From contig JBITNC010000001.1 in assembly GCA_050084985.1 (NCBI GenBank), forward strand, positions 69,006,001 through 69,070,000: 64,000 bases of DNA. The letters are read 5' to 3'. The DNA is from Nageia nagi. Its lineage: Eukaryota > Pinophyta. Made by a program: the position numbers and the translations under genes. The notes under the pieces were generated by a model. It was not told where the DNA came from. It saw nothing but the letters and a program-made list of their open reading frames with translations, and searched no databases. The first letter of the stretch is position 1. Each line of letters starts with the position of its first letter. Shown here piece after piece: positions 45,650 to 57,394 of this stretch.

Positions 45650-46480
45650 TGATCTTAAGACATATGATAAGAGTGTCATCCAACACACAATCGAACTTGA
45701 ATTAGATGCCAAACCATATAGGAAAAAACAAAGTCTAGACAACCCAAAAATAGAGCAAGCTATGAAATAAAAATTGATCAAGCTACTTGATTCAAAAATT
45801 ATTTATCCTATCAAGCACTCTTCTTGGGTTGGAAATCTAGTTTCTATTAGAATGAAAAGTGAAGAAATCAAACTATGTGTTGATTTTAAAAATTTGAATC
45901 AAGTATATCTCAAAGATAATTATCCTCTCCCACCTATGGAGTAGATGCTACATATAGTAGCTAGAGCTTGCTATTTTTCAATGATTGATGGTTACTTAGG
46001 ATTTAACCAAATTTAGGTGAAAGATGAGGATCAATACAAAACTATATTTACAACCAAATGGGGGATATTTGCTTTTTAAAGAATGCATTTTGATTTTTCT
46101 AATGTGGGAGACACTTTTTAAAGATCCATGGATCATGCATTTGGTGAACTAATAAATAAGATTATACTAGTCTATTTGAATGATATCATAGTATTCTCTA
46201 GAAGCAAAAAGGATCATATGAAACATCTAAAGCAAGTTTTTGAAAGATGCATAAAAATTGGCATTTCAATAAATCTAAAAAAAATAGTTTTTATGGTTAA
46301 TAAAGAAAAATTACATGGCCACATTATTTCAAAGGAGGGATTAGAAATGGATCTAGCTAGAGTAAAAGCACATTGCCTCTCCCTTCCAACATTCAAACCT
46401 TGCAATCATTCCTTGGCCAGATCAATTTTGTTAGAAAATTTATTAATTATTTTTTAGAAATTATATCTCCAATCACTTCA
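45650..46480 (+). pseudogene. B2 reverse transcriptase, broken
   Basis: Blocks in order: HTIELELDAKPYRKKQ, KLCVDFKNLNQVYLKDNYPL, ACYFSMIDGYLGFNQI, TTKWGIFAF. Then MDHAFGELINKIILVYLNDIIVFSR at 46128-46200, where the catalytic pair is changed (YLND for YLDD). Then the thumb GHIISKEGLEMDLARVKA. The pattern IILVYLDD-VFS...DH..HL.QVFERC is that of Tat-like Gypsy elements. Several stops; one shift near 46370. Confidence 0.8.
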
Positions 46481-46489
46481 ATGCTAAAA

Positions 46490-46976
46490 AAGATGTTGTA
46501 TTCTCTTGGTAAAGTGAAGCAAAAATAGCCTTTAAAGAAATTAAAAGGGCTATTCATAAGCTCTTATGCTCAAAAATCCTGATATGTCAAAAGATTTCAT
46601 CATGTATGCATATGGAGTAGATAGAAGCATTACTACAATTCTAGCATAGAAAGATGATAACAAAGAGGAAAATCCCATTACATTTCATAGCCAAACACTA
46701 TATTAACACTAACAAAGGTACTCATTTATTGAAAAGCAAGTGCTTTCCATAATGAAGGGACTGAAAAAATTCAAGCATTATTTCTCCCACAATAGAATCT
46801 TTGTATTTAATATCCATCCAAATGTAAGAGATCTAGATGAAGGAAAGGCTAATTGGATTATTAAAATAAGGGAATATGATGTAGAAATTAAGCCAACCAA
46901 GCTGATTAGAAGTAGGGATATCTATGAAAATATAGCTAAAGCTTCACATATGATTATTGTTGTAGAGGATGAGTAA
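46490..46976 (+). pseudogene. B2 RNase H, broken
   Basis: EAKIAFKEIKRAIHKL is the connection. The catalytic part near 46600 is decayed (M-A-Y-G-V-D-R region). Then the open piece 46740-46976 with LSIMKGLKKFKHYFSHNRI, WIIKIREYDVEIKPTKLIR. It matches B1 at 20274-20020 closely. Confidence 0.7.
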
Positions 46977-47029
46977 TAACTTAATGAAGAAAGTGATTGG
47001 ATTAAGCAAATTATTTTTTATTTTCAAAT

Positions 47030-48257
47030 TGGTAAGTATCCTAAAAAATTGGATAGATTTCTGAGAAGAAATTCAAGCTTCATGCCCTCAAGTTTATGAT
47101 GATAGATGATTGATTGTATAGAAGTTTTTTGATCAAACCTTATTAAGATATGTGAATAATGATGAATTCTAAAGAATATTGCATGAATTTCATTATGGAT
47201 TCTCTAGCAAGCATTACGTAGGACCAACTATAGGAACAAAAGTATTACAAGCTAGATATTATTAACCTACCATATTTCAAGATTCATTCAAGATTGCTTA
47301 GGAGTGTGAAAAATATAGCAAATTTTTGAAAAAGTGAAGACAAGTTGCCATGGCTCTTAAATCTATGGTAGTTGAGGAACCCTTTCAACAATGGGGTATA
47401 GAATTCATTGGTATTATAAACCTAAATTCCTTGGTAGGTCATAAATTAATTTTCAATGCGATAAATTACTTCACTAGATTGTTATAATCTATGCTGTGTA
47501 ATAATACAGATCAAGAAGTAGTGATATAAATAATAAAGAGGATAATCACTTGCTTTGGAATCCTATAGAATGTTGTCTTAGATAATATATAACATTTATT
47601 AGAGATAACTTGTCAAACTTTGTTGCTAATTATGGGATATACTAGTTATTCTCTTCAAATTATTACCTACAAGGTAATGGGTTAGCTTAATCAACTAATA
47701 AAAATTTAACTTGGATCATCAAGAGAACAATTAAAGGGCATCCTAGATAATGACACACATAATTGGACTTTACATTATGGGTAGATAGAATTAGTATTAA
47801 ATCAACAATCAAAACATCCCCATATGCATTGGTATATGGTAAAAAACTTGTGTTACCTATATACGTTGAGTTATTGGCATTGAAATTCCTACAAGAAATA
47901 GAGGAACATAACTTTGAGCCACTACAATCTAAGTATAATTAGCTTCTAAAATTGGAAGAAGATCAAAACAAAGCTTATGAGTCATTTTAGCATCACCAAC
48001 ATATTGTCAAGAAATGGTTTGATAAAAAAAAGTCTTCCTATGTAAAGTTTGAACTAGGTGACATTGGTCTTAAATGGAATAAGGAAAGAGTAAAGCCTGG
48101 AAGATACCAAAAATTTGATTCTCTTTGGAACAAGTCTTATATCATCACTCAAGCCATGTAGAGTAATGCGTTTAGATAGCAGGACATTACTAGATCTTGG
48201 GAATTACCTATTCCTATTAATGGGACCTATTTGAAATATTATTGAGTGATAAAGTGA
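47030..48257 (+). pseudogene. B2 integrase, broken
   Basis: Zinc-finger region around 47160-47330 (LHEFHYGFSSKHYVGPT, then CEKYSKF). The core starts VEEPFQQWGIEFIGIINLNS at about 47370, with the first catalytic Asp replaced by Glu (GIEFIG for GLDFIG). It passes through VNYFTRLL-like sequence. The C-terminal half has HPYALVYGK-like, ELLALKFLQEIEEHNFE and KPGRYQKFDSLWN, ending LPIPINGTYLKYY and the stop at 48255. Many stops. Confidence 0.7.
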
Positions 48258-48749
48258 TTTTGTAACACCCACCACATATTGTAAAGTGTAAATACTTTAA
48301 AAAAAAATACATCTTCTAGGTATAGTTACCAAAAAGTAGGTAGCTGTTAATGCTTAGTATTAATTTTGCATGATGTAGGGTTAATACTAGTGCACTACTC
48401 AACCATCAACTAAATAGAAAATCATTTAAGGAAATATTTCCTTAGATTTCACAAACCATTATATGGATACCATAAATTAAGTTTGGCACGCTCTAAGCTA
48501 ACTCATCCAACTTGTGCTAGCTCAATCTGTACAATGTGTGGATCTCAACATCCCCAAATATTAATTTTCATTAGTAGAGGTATCACAAAAATTGGATGAA
48601 TAAAACTTCTCACATACCCTCTAACTCAACACTTAGCCATTTTTGAGCATACAAGTTTTTAGAGCATTCAAAACTTACAGGTTCTAGAGTTGAGTAGAGT
48701 GAGAAGACAAAGAGTTGCAGGAGCTTGCATAGTGTGATTATAATCTCAA
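48258..48749. other. Spacer between B2 integrase and ORF X
   Basis: About 490 bp without coding sense, matched by about 490 bp at 18258-18749 in B1. Such a spacer could hold a promoter or splice acceptor for ORF X. I see no clear TATA box. Confidence 0.5.
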
Positions 48750-51118
48750 ATGAAAACCATAAGTTCTAAAAAGAGTACTGACACCATGGCAACTTTCCAA
48801 TCTTCATCTATAGCTAAAATAGAGTAAGTTGATACTAACTTAATAGCCATACAAGAAGAGTATCTAGAGAATGCTTCAGGAGTAAACTAGATTGAAATGG
48901 AAGTGATGAATCACATTGATACATGGAGTTGTATTCTTCTGCAACATATGACACCTAAAGTTACCAAAAAAGGGAAGTCACTAGCACATGCAAAGAGGTA
49001 TGTGATGATTAACCAGGGCCTAGCTTAGTATGTGCCCTATGAATCATTTACTTTCCCTAAGCTATTGTATTCGATGGTGTATAGACATGACTAGCAGAGT
49101 TATCAAATAGGAATGTTCAATAACCTAGAGGAGGGAGATAATTTAGAGCCAAAGTTTAAAGTAATACTAGACTACTACCTTGACCCTATTTTCCAAGCAT
49201 TTGCTATCCTAGTTAATTGGACCTTCCATGTGAAAAAACCAATTAATTTAAAAAGAGAAAAGAATGACTTCTATACTAATGAACAAGAAATGATAAATTA
49301 GATTAGTGAGAGATATCAATATCATAGAATGACACAACTATGGCCAAGATATGAGATAAACCTATTTGAAATTAAAAGGGATAGAAAAGTGTTGCAAGCA
49401 CTGGTAGTTATTTTGGAAAAGAAAACCTAGATTGAAGTAGATGAAGCCATGGTATGTATGGCTTATAATATCATAGAGGCTCATGTCTACTATGACTTTC
49501 TAGCTTTTATTGCTAATGAAATAAAGAGATATCTATTTAAAATTGAAAAATTAGACTTAAAACATTTTTCATATCTTTGGTGGCTCCCATCAAAATCTTA
49601 ACAAACTTATAAAGGTAGGGTTTTTAGTTCAACCAATGGATCCTAATGCTAGACCCGTGCCCATTGACTTGATAGTGTTAATTTTGAGTAAGTTGCATCG
49701 ATCATACTATGAGTTCATGGATAGATTCTATGCAAAAATAATACAAATTTTGATCAAAAGACTCCCTAGCATACTCTACAAAAGTGCAATATGGGAGCTA
49801 CAAGGGGGAAACAAAGTTAGTGATTGAAACTTCCTAAAAGACCATATCCTGATAATGAGGTATGAGTATTTTCAAAAACCCCTTTTTCTTACCCAAGTAT
49901 GTAACCCCTCAATTGTACTCAATAGAGATGCAAAGGCAAATTTGTGACATAGAGAACAAGTATAGGTTTGATGGTAGTTTTAAATCTATTATAGATATAC
50001 TAAATTCTACTAAAAATTTCACTCTTTTAGAAGTAGGTTGTAAATATAGCATAGCAAAATTCCTTGTACAAAATTTCAAATTAGATATGGAAAAAGTTCC
50101 ATGGATGTATGACCCTTTAAAAGAAATGACCAAAGTAATAAGGTCAAGTAAGAAGTGTCCATCCTTTACCCATTAGTATAGACCTCATGTGAAATATTTT
50201 GTAAATAAAACTAAATACGAAGCAAAAATTTACTTTGAGTGGGAATTCACACCTATGAACAAGGCTTGGATGGCCCTTGAGGGAATAAGTAAATATAGGA
50301 ATTGAAAAAATAAGTAGCAATATTTTGCCCTCAACCCAAAAGTCCTTACCTAGTTAACAAGTTTTGGGTGGGACCTCAATAAAATCTATTATTTTACAAA
50401 ATCTAGATTTGAGTATACAATAAAGATTCATCACATTAAGAGTGAATTATTTGAAAAATTCATATATGATAAGTTTTGGGAGGCTAAATATGTTAAAGAC
50501 CCTTTTTCAAAATTAGGCTAGCCTCTTTCTCCACATTTTTAAGAAAAATCTATTACAAGGGTGAGGTGACCATAGATTGGACAGCCATCCAGCTTAGTAG
50601 AGTTTGCAAAGAAGGGAGAATAGAATCCCTTAGATACTACCACCACCTCTTGGGAGTCTTCTCCAAAAAAGAGAAGGAGAATTCAAACCTTTACTAAGAA
50701 GTAATAAACCTTAAACAAGGATGAAAAACCTATTAAAAAGTGCCACACCACTTAGCCATGATCACAAAGGACTACGCCTCCACCTCTAAAAAACATAGAA
50801 GAAACTTTAGAGGTTGTGGCAAAAGAGATAGAAATTTTTGATACAAAGGAATTGTGAGAGCCTCAAGATGCAGACACTGGTATCCAATAGGAAATCCTAG
50901 CACAAGAATAAACCCTAGAAAAAGAATGCATGTAAGTTCAATAAGGTGGGGAAAATGTACTTAAAGCTAGTAGATCTATAGAAGTTGTAGTCAAAGGTGG
51001 ACCAGGTGATGATGATGATGAATCCAAGAGGAAAAAAGACTCTAACCTTATGGATAAAAATGATGATGATGATGATAAGGTCATGGAGGAGGTAGAGAAA
51101 GAGATATGAATTCAATAC
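48750..51118 (+). pseudogene. B2 ORF X: unknown sense ORF downstream of integrase, cut by C2
   Basis: ATG at 48750 (MKTISSKKSTDTMATF). The frame is followed through LIAIQEEYLENASGVN, KVTKKGKSLAHAKRYVMINQ, YVPYESFTFPKLLYS, the open piece 49113-49301 (FNNLEEGDNLEPKFKVILDY) and EVDEAMVCMAYNIIEAHVYY. After a shift it runs through LHRSYYEFMDRFY and PFFLPKYVTPQLYS (49862-50176), PWMYDPLKEMTKV, and an acidic Asp-rich part near 51010-51080. Matching parts occur in B1 in the same order, so this was one conserved protein of the family. No domain recognised; no membrane segment or signal peptide found. It is truncated at 51118 where C2 inserted. Confidence 0.6.
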
Positions 51119-51526
51119 TATTAGGATCCCACATCCTAACATTTAATATTAGTATTAGTATTTTATTAAATTATCAACCTATATTGTAAATCATAATATT
51201 ATGATTGTAAGGGTGGGGCTAATTTTACATTACTATTAGTGTAAGGGTTAGTTTATTATAAATAAATACAAGTGTGTGGAGAAATATATCTTGAACATTA
51301 TTTTTCACTTTTAGAGTTGTAAGGAGGTAGCCCCCTAAAAGTGGCCTATGATTATATTATTATTTAGTAAAATCATATCCTTATCTACTTATTGCTGCTA
51401 TTTTGTGTTCTATTTATCAATGCATGCTTTGTTATTTCTACTAGATAGTTATCATTTTCCTATTTCAAATCGATATTCATTTCATTTTTGCAATATTTCC
51501 CTTTTCATATTTGTAGCATCATAACA
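51119..51526 (+). repeat. C2 5' LTR
   Basis: It aligns end to end with both C1 LTRs. A short insertion 'aatc' follows TATATTGTA, and other small differences are present. It ends CATCATAACA. Confidence 0.9.
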
Positions 51527-51528
51527 TC

Positions 51529-51540
51529 TAGTATCAGAGC
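51529..51540 (+). promoter_or_regulatory. C2 primer binding site (initiator Met tRNA type)
   Basis: TAGTATCAGAGC, one change from TGGTATCAGAGC, two bases after the LTR. Confidence 0.88.
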
Positions 51541-52299
51541 TCTTTCTAGGCCCATTCTAATGTAGGAAAAAACTTTTAGAGGTTTAAGCTAGAAACTCTA
51601 TGTTGGGGGTTTTAAAATATTTAGGAGGATCTATCATTTTTGGTTAAGCACACTCATTCATAAAGCTATGTGTGAAGTGAGGTGCAAAAAACTTTGCACC
51701 AATACCTAGGCCTTAGATAGAACCCTACATAGAATTGGACTCCACATACCAAAAGGTATATTAGAGACTATCTAGACTATAAATAAAAACTAGGTAGGAA
51801 GTTGTGTTAACCATTTGTAAATTGTAATGCACTAGCAAGTGCTACTAGAAAGTTACTTATCATAGAAGCCATCTTTGTAGCCTCTTTCTTTACAAAAGTT
51901 GGATAGAAGAGGTGTTTAGACAAGCCTACAAAGTAGATAATCCTTACCCTAAAATCTTTCCTTCACATAAAAAACCTTAATTCAAGAAGTAGAATGTATG
52001 AAATGCAATTTTTTAGAGCCATCAAAAATAGTAGTTCAGAGGTAGCAAAAACTTTAGAGCTAAATAAATAAAAATTTGTACCATTTCAATAGTTTTTAAC
52101 AAAATCAAATAGACCCATAGATGTAAAAAAGAAAAAGAAAAAAAGTTTAAGAGTTTAAAAATCATGATCAAGAGACCTATCCCATTGTGATCATCTTTTT
52201 GAGCTGATCATTTTCATATATTACACCCATACACTTTTTTGAGAACTTTCTAAAAATAGTAATTTCTAGAAATATCATCTTTAGAAATAGTAGTTTATA

Positions 52300-53230
52300 G
52301 AAATGGCACCTAAAATAAGATCCCAAATAGTAGCATAAGCTAATCCTACCATGATTATTTTTCAAACTATGATCCAATAAATGGTAGATATATTTACCAA
52401 TACATTTAGGGTAGAAATTTGATAAATACATACCCAAATACAAACCCTTGATAGTAAATGTGATAGTGTTCAACTAAGTCTCAATCATACCAACAATGCA
52501 TCCAGTTTATAGTAATCAAAGTAGTTAGGTAATCCATAGGGGTATTATCATAAATTTTAGAGCCAATAAGGTGGTTTCATTCTTCCTCGCATAACCAAAT
52601 TGAATTTTCCTTGATTTGATGGAGATAATCCCACTAGATGGATTTATAAGGCTAGATAGTATTTCACATTGAACCAAATTCTAGAGGATTTGAAGGTGTG
52701 CATAGCAACTTTTCATTTGGACTATGAGGCTCTCCAATGGCACTAGTGGTACTCAAAAATGCATTCTTCTCCTTCATGGGATTTACTCAATAATTATTAA
52801 TCCATTTTGGTCCTAGTGATTGAAGATTTTATAAGGGCATTGATCAAGTTACATCAAACTACAACAATCAAAGAATACCAAAATCAATTTGAAAAATTGG
52901 CAAATCATAGAGGAGTTGGACAATGCATTTTTCACAAGTTATTTTATTAGTGGATTAAAGGAAGAAATTAAACCAAAGGTCAAAATGTTTAATCTCAAAA
53001 CTATGATAGATGTTATTACCTTAGCAAAGCTCACTAAAGATAAAGCCAATGCTCACTAATAAAATGTAAGACCTCCATTCACAAAAACACATAATATATC
53101 CCATTCCTCTAATAACACAAGTGCCCCACCACTAAATCATACAATGCAAACTAAGAAGTTGATGTGAGAGGAAATGGAAGAGCATCAAAAGAAGGGCTTG
53201 TGCTAAAATTATGATGGTAAATTTATTCAT
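52300..53230 (+). pseudogene. C2 gag, broken
   Basis: It is parallel to C1 gag: PSRMDL-like start near 52610, then FEKLANH, GLKEEIKPKVKMF and the Asn/Ser-rich segment before the knuckle. The knuckle near 53195-53240 is decayed (the CC pair has become C-N or A-N-Y). More indels than in C1. The leader 51541-52300 has no coding sense. Confidence 0.7.
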
Positions 53231-53260
53231 GGTAATTATTATACTCAACAAAAGTTATAT

Positions 53261-53780
53261 TTGCTTGATGTTGATGCTCCTAGTGAGGAGGAATATGAGA
53301 GTGCACTTGAAGAGGCTACAAAGGAAATTCTAGATGTAGAGGCCCTATTTATCTCTTACAATGCATTGGTAGGAATTACCACCTCTCAAACTATGAAGGT
53401 TAAAGGGTTTTTTAAAAAGCACCCTCTCATAATATTATTGGATTCAGGAAGTACTCATAATTTTATTAATCCATGAATAGCTAAGGTTGTTGAATGTTAC
53501 ATCCACCCTATAAATAATTTTGAGTTTATGGTTGGTAATAGAGGAAAAATAGCATGTAAAGGTAGATGTCATAATGTCAAACTGAGCATGGACCACTATA
53601 CTTTGAAAAGCAACATGTATGCTTTACCACTTGGGGGATGTGATATAGTTTTAGGGGTACAATGGTTGAGGACTTTGGGCACTGTACAGTGGAATTTTGT
53701 AGAGCTATGGATGAACTTCAAGATAGATAAAGAAGAGCATACTCTAAGGGGATTACAAGGTGGATCTATATAAATTGTGA
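53261..53780 (+). pseudogene. C2 aspartic protease, active-site box intact
   Basis: 53261-53476 is open and ends with LLDSGSTHNFINP; the catalytic DSG is kept, unlike in C1. After one TGA (same position as the TGA in C1) the frame is open again from about 53528 to 53773 with GCDIVLGVQWLRTLGTVQWN and LWMNFKIDKEEHTL. The shared stop in C1 and C2 just after INP or IDP may be inherited from their source copy. Confidence 0.82.
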
Positions 53781-53959
53781 GCTCACATCACATGGAAAAG
53801 ATCTTATAGAAAATTAGAAAAGGGATGCTATCATAGGTATACACTTTATCAATCATTGAATCTAAATTCATAGAGTTTAAGGATCTGTAGCCCATCTTAA
53901 GTAAGCATTCAAGTACCTTTGAGGAACCAATGGGCTTACCACCCTAGAAATCACATGAT

Positions 53960-54906
53960 CATGCTATCTAGTTGATGTTGAGAAGTCACCCACCAAACAT
54001 TTCTCCTTATCGGTATCTTTGTTTACAAAAAAATAAAATTGAAAAATTAGTTAAGGAACTATTGGATGTAGGAGTAATCCAACCTAGCATAAGCCCATAT
54101 TATTCTCTAATTATATTGGTTCATAAGAAAGATGGTTCATGGTGTATGTGTGTGGATTTAAAGGCCCAAAATAAAATTACCATTACAGACAAATTTCCCA
54201 TCCTATTCATTGATAAATTATTGGATGAACTACATGGAGCAAGATATTTTTCCAAGTTGGACCTATGATCTAGGTATCACCAAATCTACCTCAAGGAGGA
54301 GGATATACCAAAAACTAAATTTCACACCCATGAGGGCCATTATTATTTCTTGGTCATGCCTTTTGGCCTCAGAAATGCTCCATACACATTTCAAAGTTTA
54401 ATGAATTAGGTGTTTCATCCATTCCTTAGAAAGTTCATTTTAGTTTTCTTTGATGTTATCTTGATCTACAGTAAGACATGGCAAGAACATGTGTCACATG
54501 TTGACTAAACCCTAAACATTTTGAAGGAACACCAACTATGTGCAAAAAACTCAACATGTTCATTAAGAAATAGGGAAATTGACTACTAAGGCCATGTTAT
54601 ATTCAAGGATGGAGTTAAGGTGGATCCACAAAAGATTATTGACATGCAGAACTAGTCTATTCCTACATCTTTAAAAAGTCTCCAAGGATTATTGGGGTTG
54701 ATAGGCTAATATAGGAAATGTGTGAAGGATTATGGTAAGGTTGTAGCACCTCTAACCATGTTGTTGAAAAAGAATGCATTCTAATGGTCCCCTCAAGCTA
54801 AGGTAGCTTTCCTTAAGCTTAAGGAGGTAATGTGTACCACCTCGATATTAGTAATGCTAGATTTTTCTAAAACCTTTGTGATAGAAAGTGATACTTATGG
54901 AGTAGG
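53960..54906 (+). pseudogene. C2 reverse transcriptase and start of RNase H, broken
   Basis: Open piece 53972-54268: PPNISPYRYLCLQKNKIEKL, DVGVIQPSISPYYSLIILV, KKDGSWCMCVDLKAQNKIT and YFSKLDL, the fingers and palm of RT. The active-site box near 54440 is FFDVILIYSKTW, with the second Asp changed to Val. The thumb and connection continue with stops to the breakpoint at 54908, just after SDTYGVG. Confidence 0.8.
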
Positions 54907-54908
54907 AA

Positions 54909-55059
54909 AAATAATGAAATCAATTACCTTTTTCATATACATACCCTGATTAAGAAGAAATTATTAAGCAATTCGATAGTTTTGGTCATTATAATGTAGC
55001 AACATCACTAGGAATATAACTATGTCGTTATGTTCGTATCTCATTTCCTACAAAGTTAG
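54909..55059. other. Junction sequence between C2 and fragment D
   Basis: No coding sense. It is the tail downstream of the integrase fragment D (minus strand) joined to the broken end of C2. No duplication or LTR is visible at the joint. Confidence 0.5.
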
Positions 55060-56145
55060 TATCGAGAAAATATAGCAATGCATATGTTTATGAAAAAGAT
55101 TATACATAAAATATTTTGATATGCATAACATTTATTGGATTCCATTTTTCTTTACCTTCAATTATGGACCAATTTATATACACCTTTTTATAATTTTCAA
55201 TGACAATGTAAGGACCTATCTAGTTGGGTTCAAATTTACCTTTCTTTTCATTTTTTAAAGCTTTTGTATTGGTTAGATTTTCCTTTAATACTAGGTCACC
55301 TACCTTGAAATATTTAGGCTTGATTGTTTTACTATAGGCTCTATGGATTCTAAAGTGATAGACATGAAAGTTTTCTAGAGCATTTACATTTTTTTCATCT
55401 CGAACCTCTAGTTAGGCTAGCCTAACTTATATTTTATCTTCATTAGGAATGAAATCATCTAGTGACGCATGTAATGATGGTATTTCTAGTTCTAATAGAA
55501 CTATGGCTTCATCACCATACATAAGGAAGAAAGAGGTTTCCCTTACACAAGTTCTTATACTTGTTCTATAGGCCCACAAAGCATAAAAGAGTTGTTCATG
55601 CTAGTCTTTACCATGATTTTGAATAGTTTTGGATAGGATAATTTTTATGAATTTATTAACGGCTTCAACTTGACCATTAACTTGGGGATAAAAGGGTGTA
55701 ATTTTTTTAATTTACTATATTTATTACAAAAATCTCTACATTCATTACCTCTAAATATTGTACCATTATCCATGAACAATTTAAAAAGCACACCATATCT
55801 AGAAATGATATATTCAATTAGGAATTTAACAATCTTACCTCCTTTTATTGACATTAAGGTAATAGCCTCCACCCTTTTTATGAAGTATTATGTAGCTATA
55901 ATAATAAATTTAATTATTTTTGATAAGGATAAGGAGGTTTAAGCTTAGTATTCTTTTGACATTTTTCATATTTCTTAACATTCAATTCAAAATCTTCAAG
56001 CATAGTAAGCCAATAATAACCCAGTCTAAGCAACCTTTAATAAATAAATTTAGCATTAAATTATTCACCAAATTCACCATCATGACCTTAACAAAGGACC
56101 ATATCTACTTCATGCCTCATTAAACATCTAAGAAGATCCTTATGT
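55060..56145 (-). pseudogene. Fragment D: Tat-type Gypsy integrase, minus strand
   Basis: From high to low coordinate: zinc finger near 56060-55960 (RLLRLGYYWLTMLEDFELNV, then CEKCQ-like KYEKCQ). Core at 55872-55645: MEAITLMSIKGGKIVKFL, ISRYGVLFKLFMDNGTIF (catalytic D in DNGT) and FCNKYSKLKKLHPF. Then FYALWAYRTSIRT, LELEIPSLHASLDDFI and the C-terminal GKFEPN-IGPYIVIE, ending near 55070. Frames are broken in a few places. RT and everything before it are absent: the fragment stops at 56145, where plus-strand fragment E begins. Confidence 0.78.
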
Positions 56146-56169
56146 TAGAAATAGAAATTAGGCTAAACA

Positions 56170-56480
56170 ATTGACAAAACCAAGGTTTCTTATCTTAAAT
56201 ATGGATAATCAAACCTTCTACAAAATATACCTACTCCACAAAATGAAAAAATAAAATTTAGGCCACCCCCTAGAAAGTTTACTCCATTGATTGAATCTTT
56301 GTATGATATTTAAAAAAAATAATATGACCTAAAAGGCCAAATGCAAGAGATTGAAAATATTATAATAAGAATGATTATTGTCAACATCATTGCCAAAAGA
56401 GTAGCCATACTACAAGCAAATGTAGAACATTACAACATAAGGTTCAATATTCGATTGATCAAGGAAGATTATAGGTAGAC
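56170..56480 (+). pseudogene. Fragment E gag, nucleocapsid end
   Basis: Reads KFTPLIESLYDI then, at about 56384-56440, YCQHHCQKSSHTTSKCRTL and IDQGRL. This is the Tat-type knuckle C-x2-H...H-x4-C followed by LI..G, as in A2 gag. The capsid part is missing. The sequence 56481-56950 after it is Gln- and Asn-rich linker with stops. Confidence 0.65.
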
Positions 56481-56949
56481 AACCCTGTGACTATCCCTAA
56501 TCAAAATCTAGAAATATATTAGAATTCTCTACCTTAACATCAAGCAAATATTGTAGCATTGCAAATACACCAAAATCAAGTAACAAACAAAGGGTTTCAA
56601 GATACTTCTACCTTTTTTGCTATGGTAAGTATAACCATAAGAGCTCAAAGGGTGCAAGGGAGGTAAGTTGATATTCCCAACAATCAAACAAATAATGGTA
56701 TTATACAACCAAATATACCTAAACCTCAACTTCATAAGATTTTAGTAAAAGGAGCTTTACAACATCAATTAAGAAACTCACAAGTGAAGATGTCCTTGTT
56801 TATTGTTGTTACAACAATCTAAAAATTATAGAGAAGCTATGAACCAACTATTGCAAACAATCAAAATAGACATTAATGATCTTGAAAATATTGTGTCCCT
56901 TGTGAGGAATATTAAAGCAAGCCAAAAACCCACTATTGCCTTTCATGAT

Positions 56950-57390
56950 CATGAAGTTAGGTAATCAAACCATTTGCAAGGACAAGATCCCCCATTACAT
57001 ATCATAGTCAAGATAGATAGGAAGGCTTTTAAAAGAATATTAATAGATAAAAGTTTTGTAATAAATATCATTTTTATGACTACCTATAAGAACTTGAATC
57101 TTCCTTTCTCACACATATGTGCACCTTCCTTACAATTAAGAGCTTTCATTGATGCTTTTTGCTCAATAATGGGATCTATATCATTTCCCATCATTTTAGG
57201 ATCTAAAACCATACAAACATTATTACAAGTTATTGAAGGAGATATAACACAATATAACCTACTCCTAAGAAGATCATGGATTAGAGACATGCAATGTGTC
57301 CCATCAACATATCATAATTGTTTGACATACATTCATGATGGGGTGGTACACTATGTACTTGGCAATGAAAATCCATACTCCCATTGCAAT
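56950..57390 (+). pseudogene. Fragment E aspartic protease
   Basis: Long open frame (56974-57429): HIIVKIDRKAFKRILIDKSF, where the catalytic DxG is DKS. Then VINIIFMTTYKNLNL, LQLRAFIDAFCSIMGSIS and YNLLLRRSWIRDMQCVPSTYH. The last matches the LLGRPWIH..GAVPSTLHQ block. The final codons after about 57390 already belong to integrase sequence read out of frame. Confidence 0.75.
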
Positions 57391-57394
57391 CATA

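Larger units (their letters stand above)
32115..51118 (+). mobile_element. Element B2: second Tat/Athila-type Gypsy element, plus strand, with A2 nested in gag
   Basis: It has a 5' LTR (about 32130-33807), a primer site at 33829, gag, protease, extra RNase H, RT, RNase H, integrase and ORF X in the same order as B1. It is split by A2 (34138-42546) and cut at 51119 by chromovirus C2. No 3' LTR is seen inside the window. The coding frames are all broken. It lies head-to-head with B1. Confidence 0.75.
51119..54908 (+). mobile_element. Element C2: chromovirus of the C1 family, 3'-truncated
   Basis: 5' LTR 51119-51526 (408 bp, first bases TA for TG), primer site, gag, protease, RT and the start of RNase H. 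The match to C1 stops at about 54908 (C1 position about 27552), inside RNase H, and unrelated sequence follows. Integrase, chromodomain and 3' LTR are missing. The left flank is AATAC (51114-51118); without the right end no duplication can be tested. It cuts ORF X of B2. Confidence 0.88.

Noticed and set aside
48750-51118. Reading ORF X as an envelope-like gene
   Set aside because: Only the position agrees with Athila env-like ORFs; no signal peptide, membrane segment or cleavage site was seen.
57084-57290. Minus-strand open frame within the E protease
   Set aside because: Overlaps the well-supported plus-strand protease frame.
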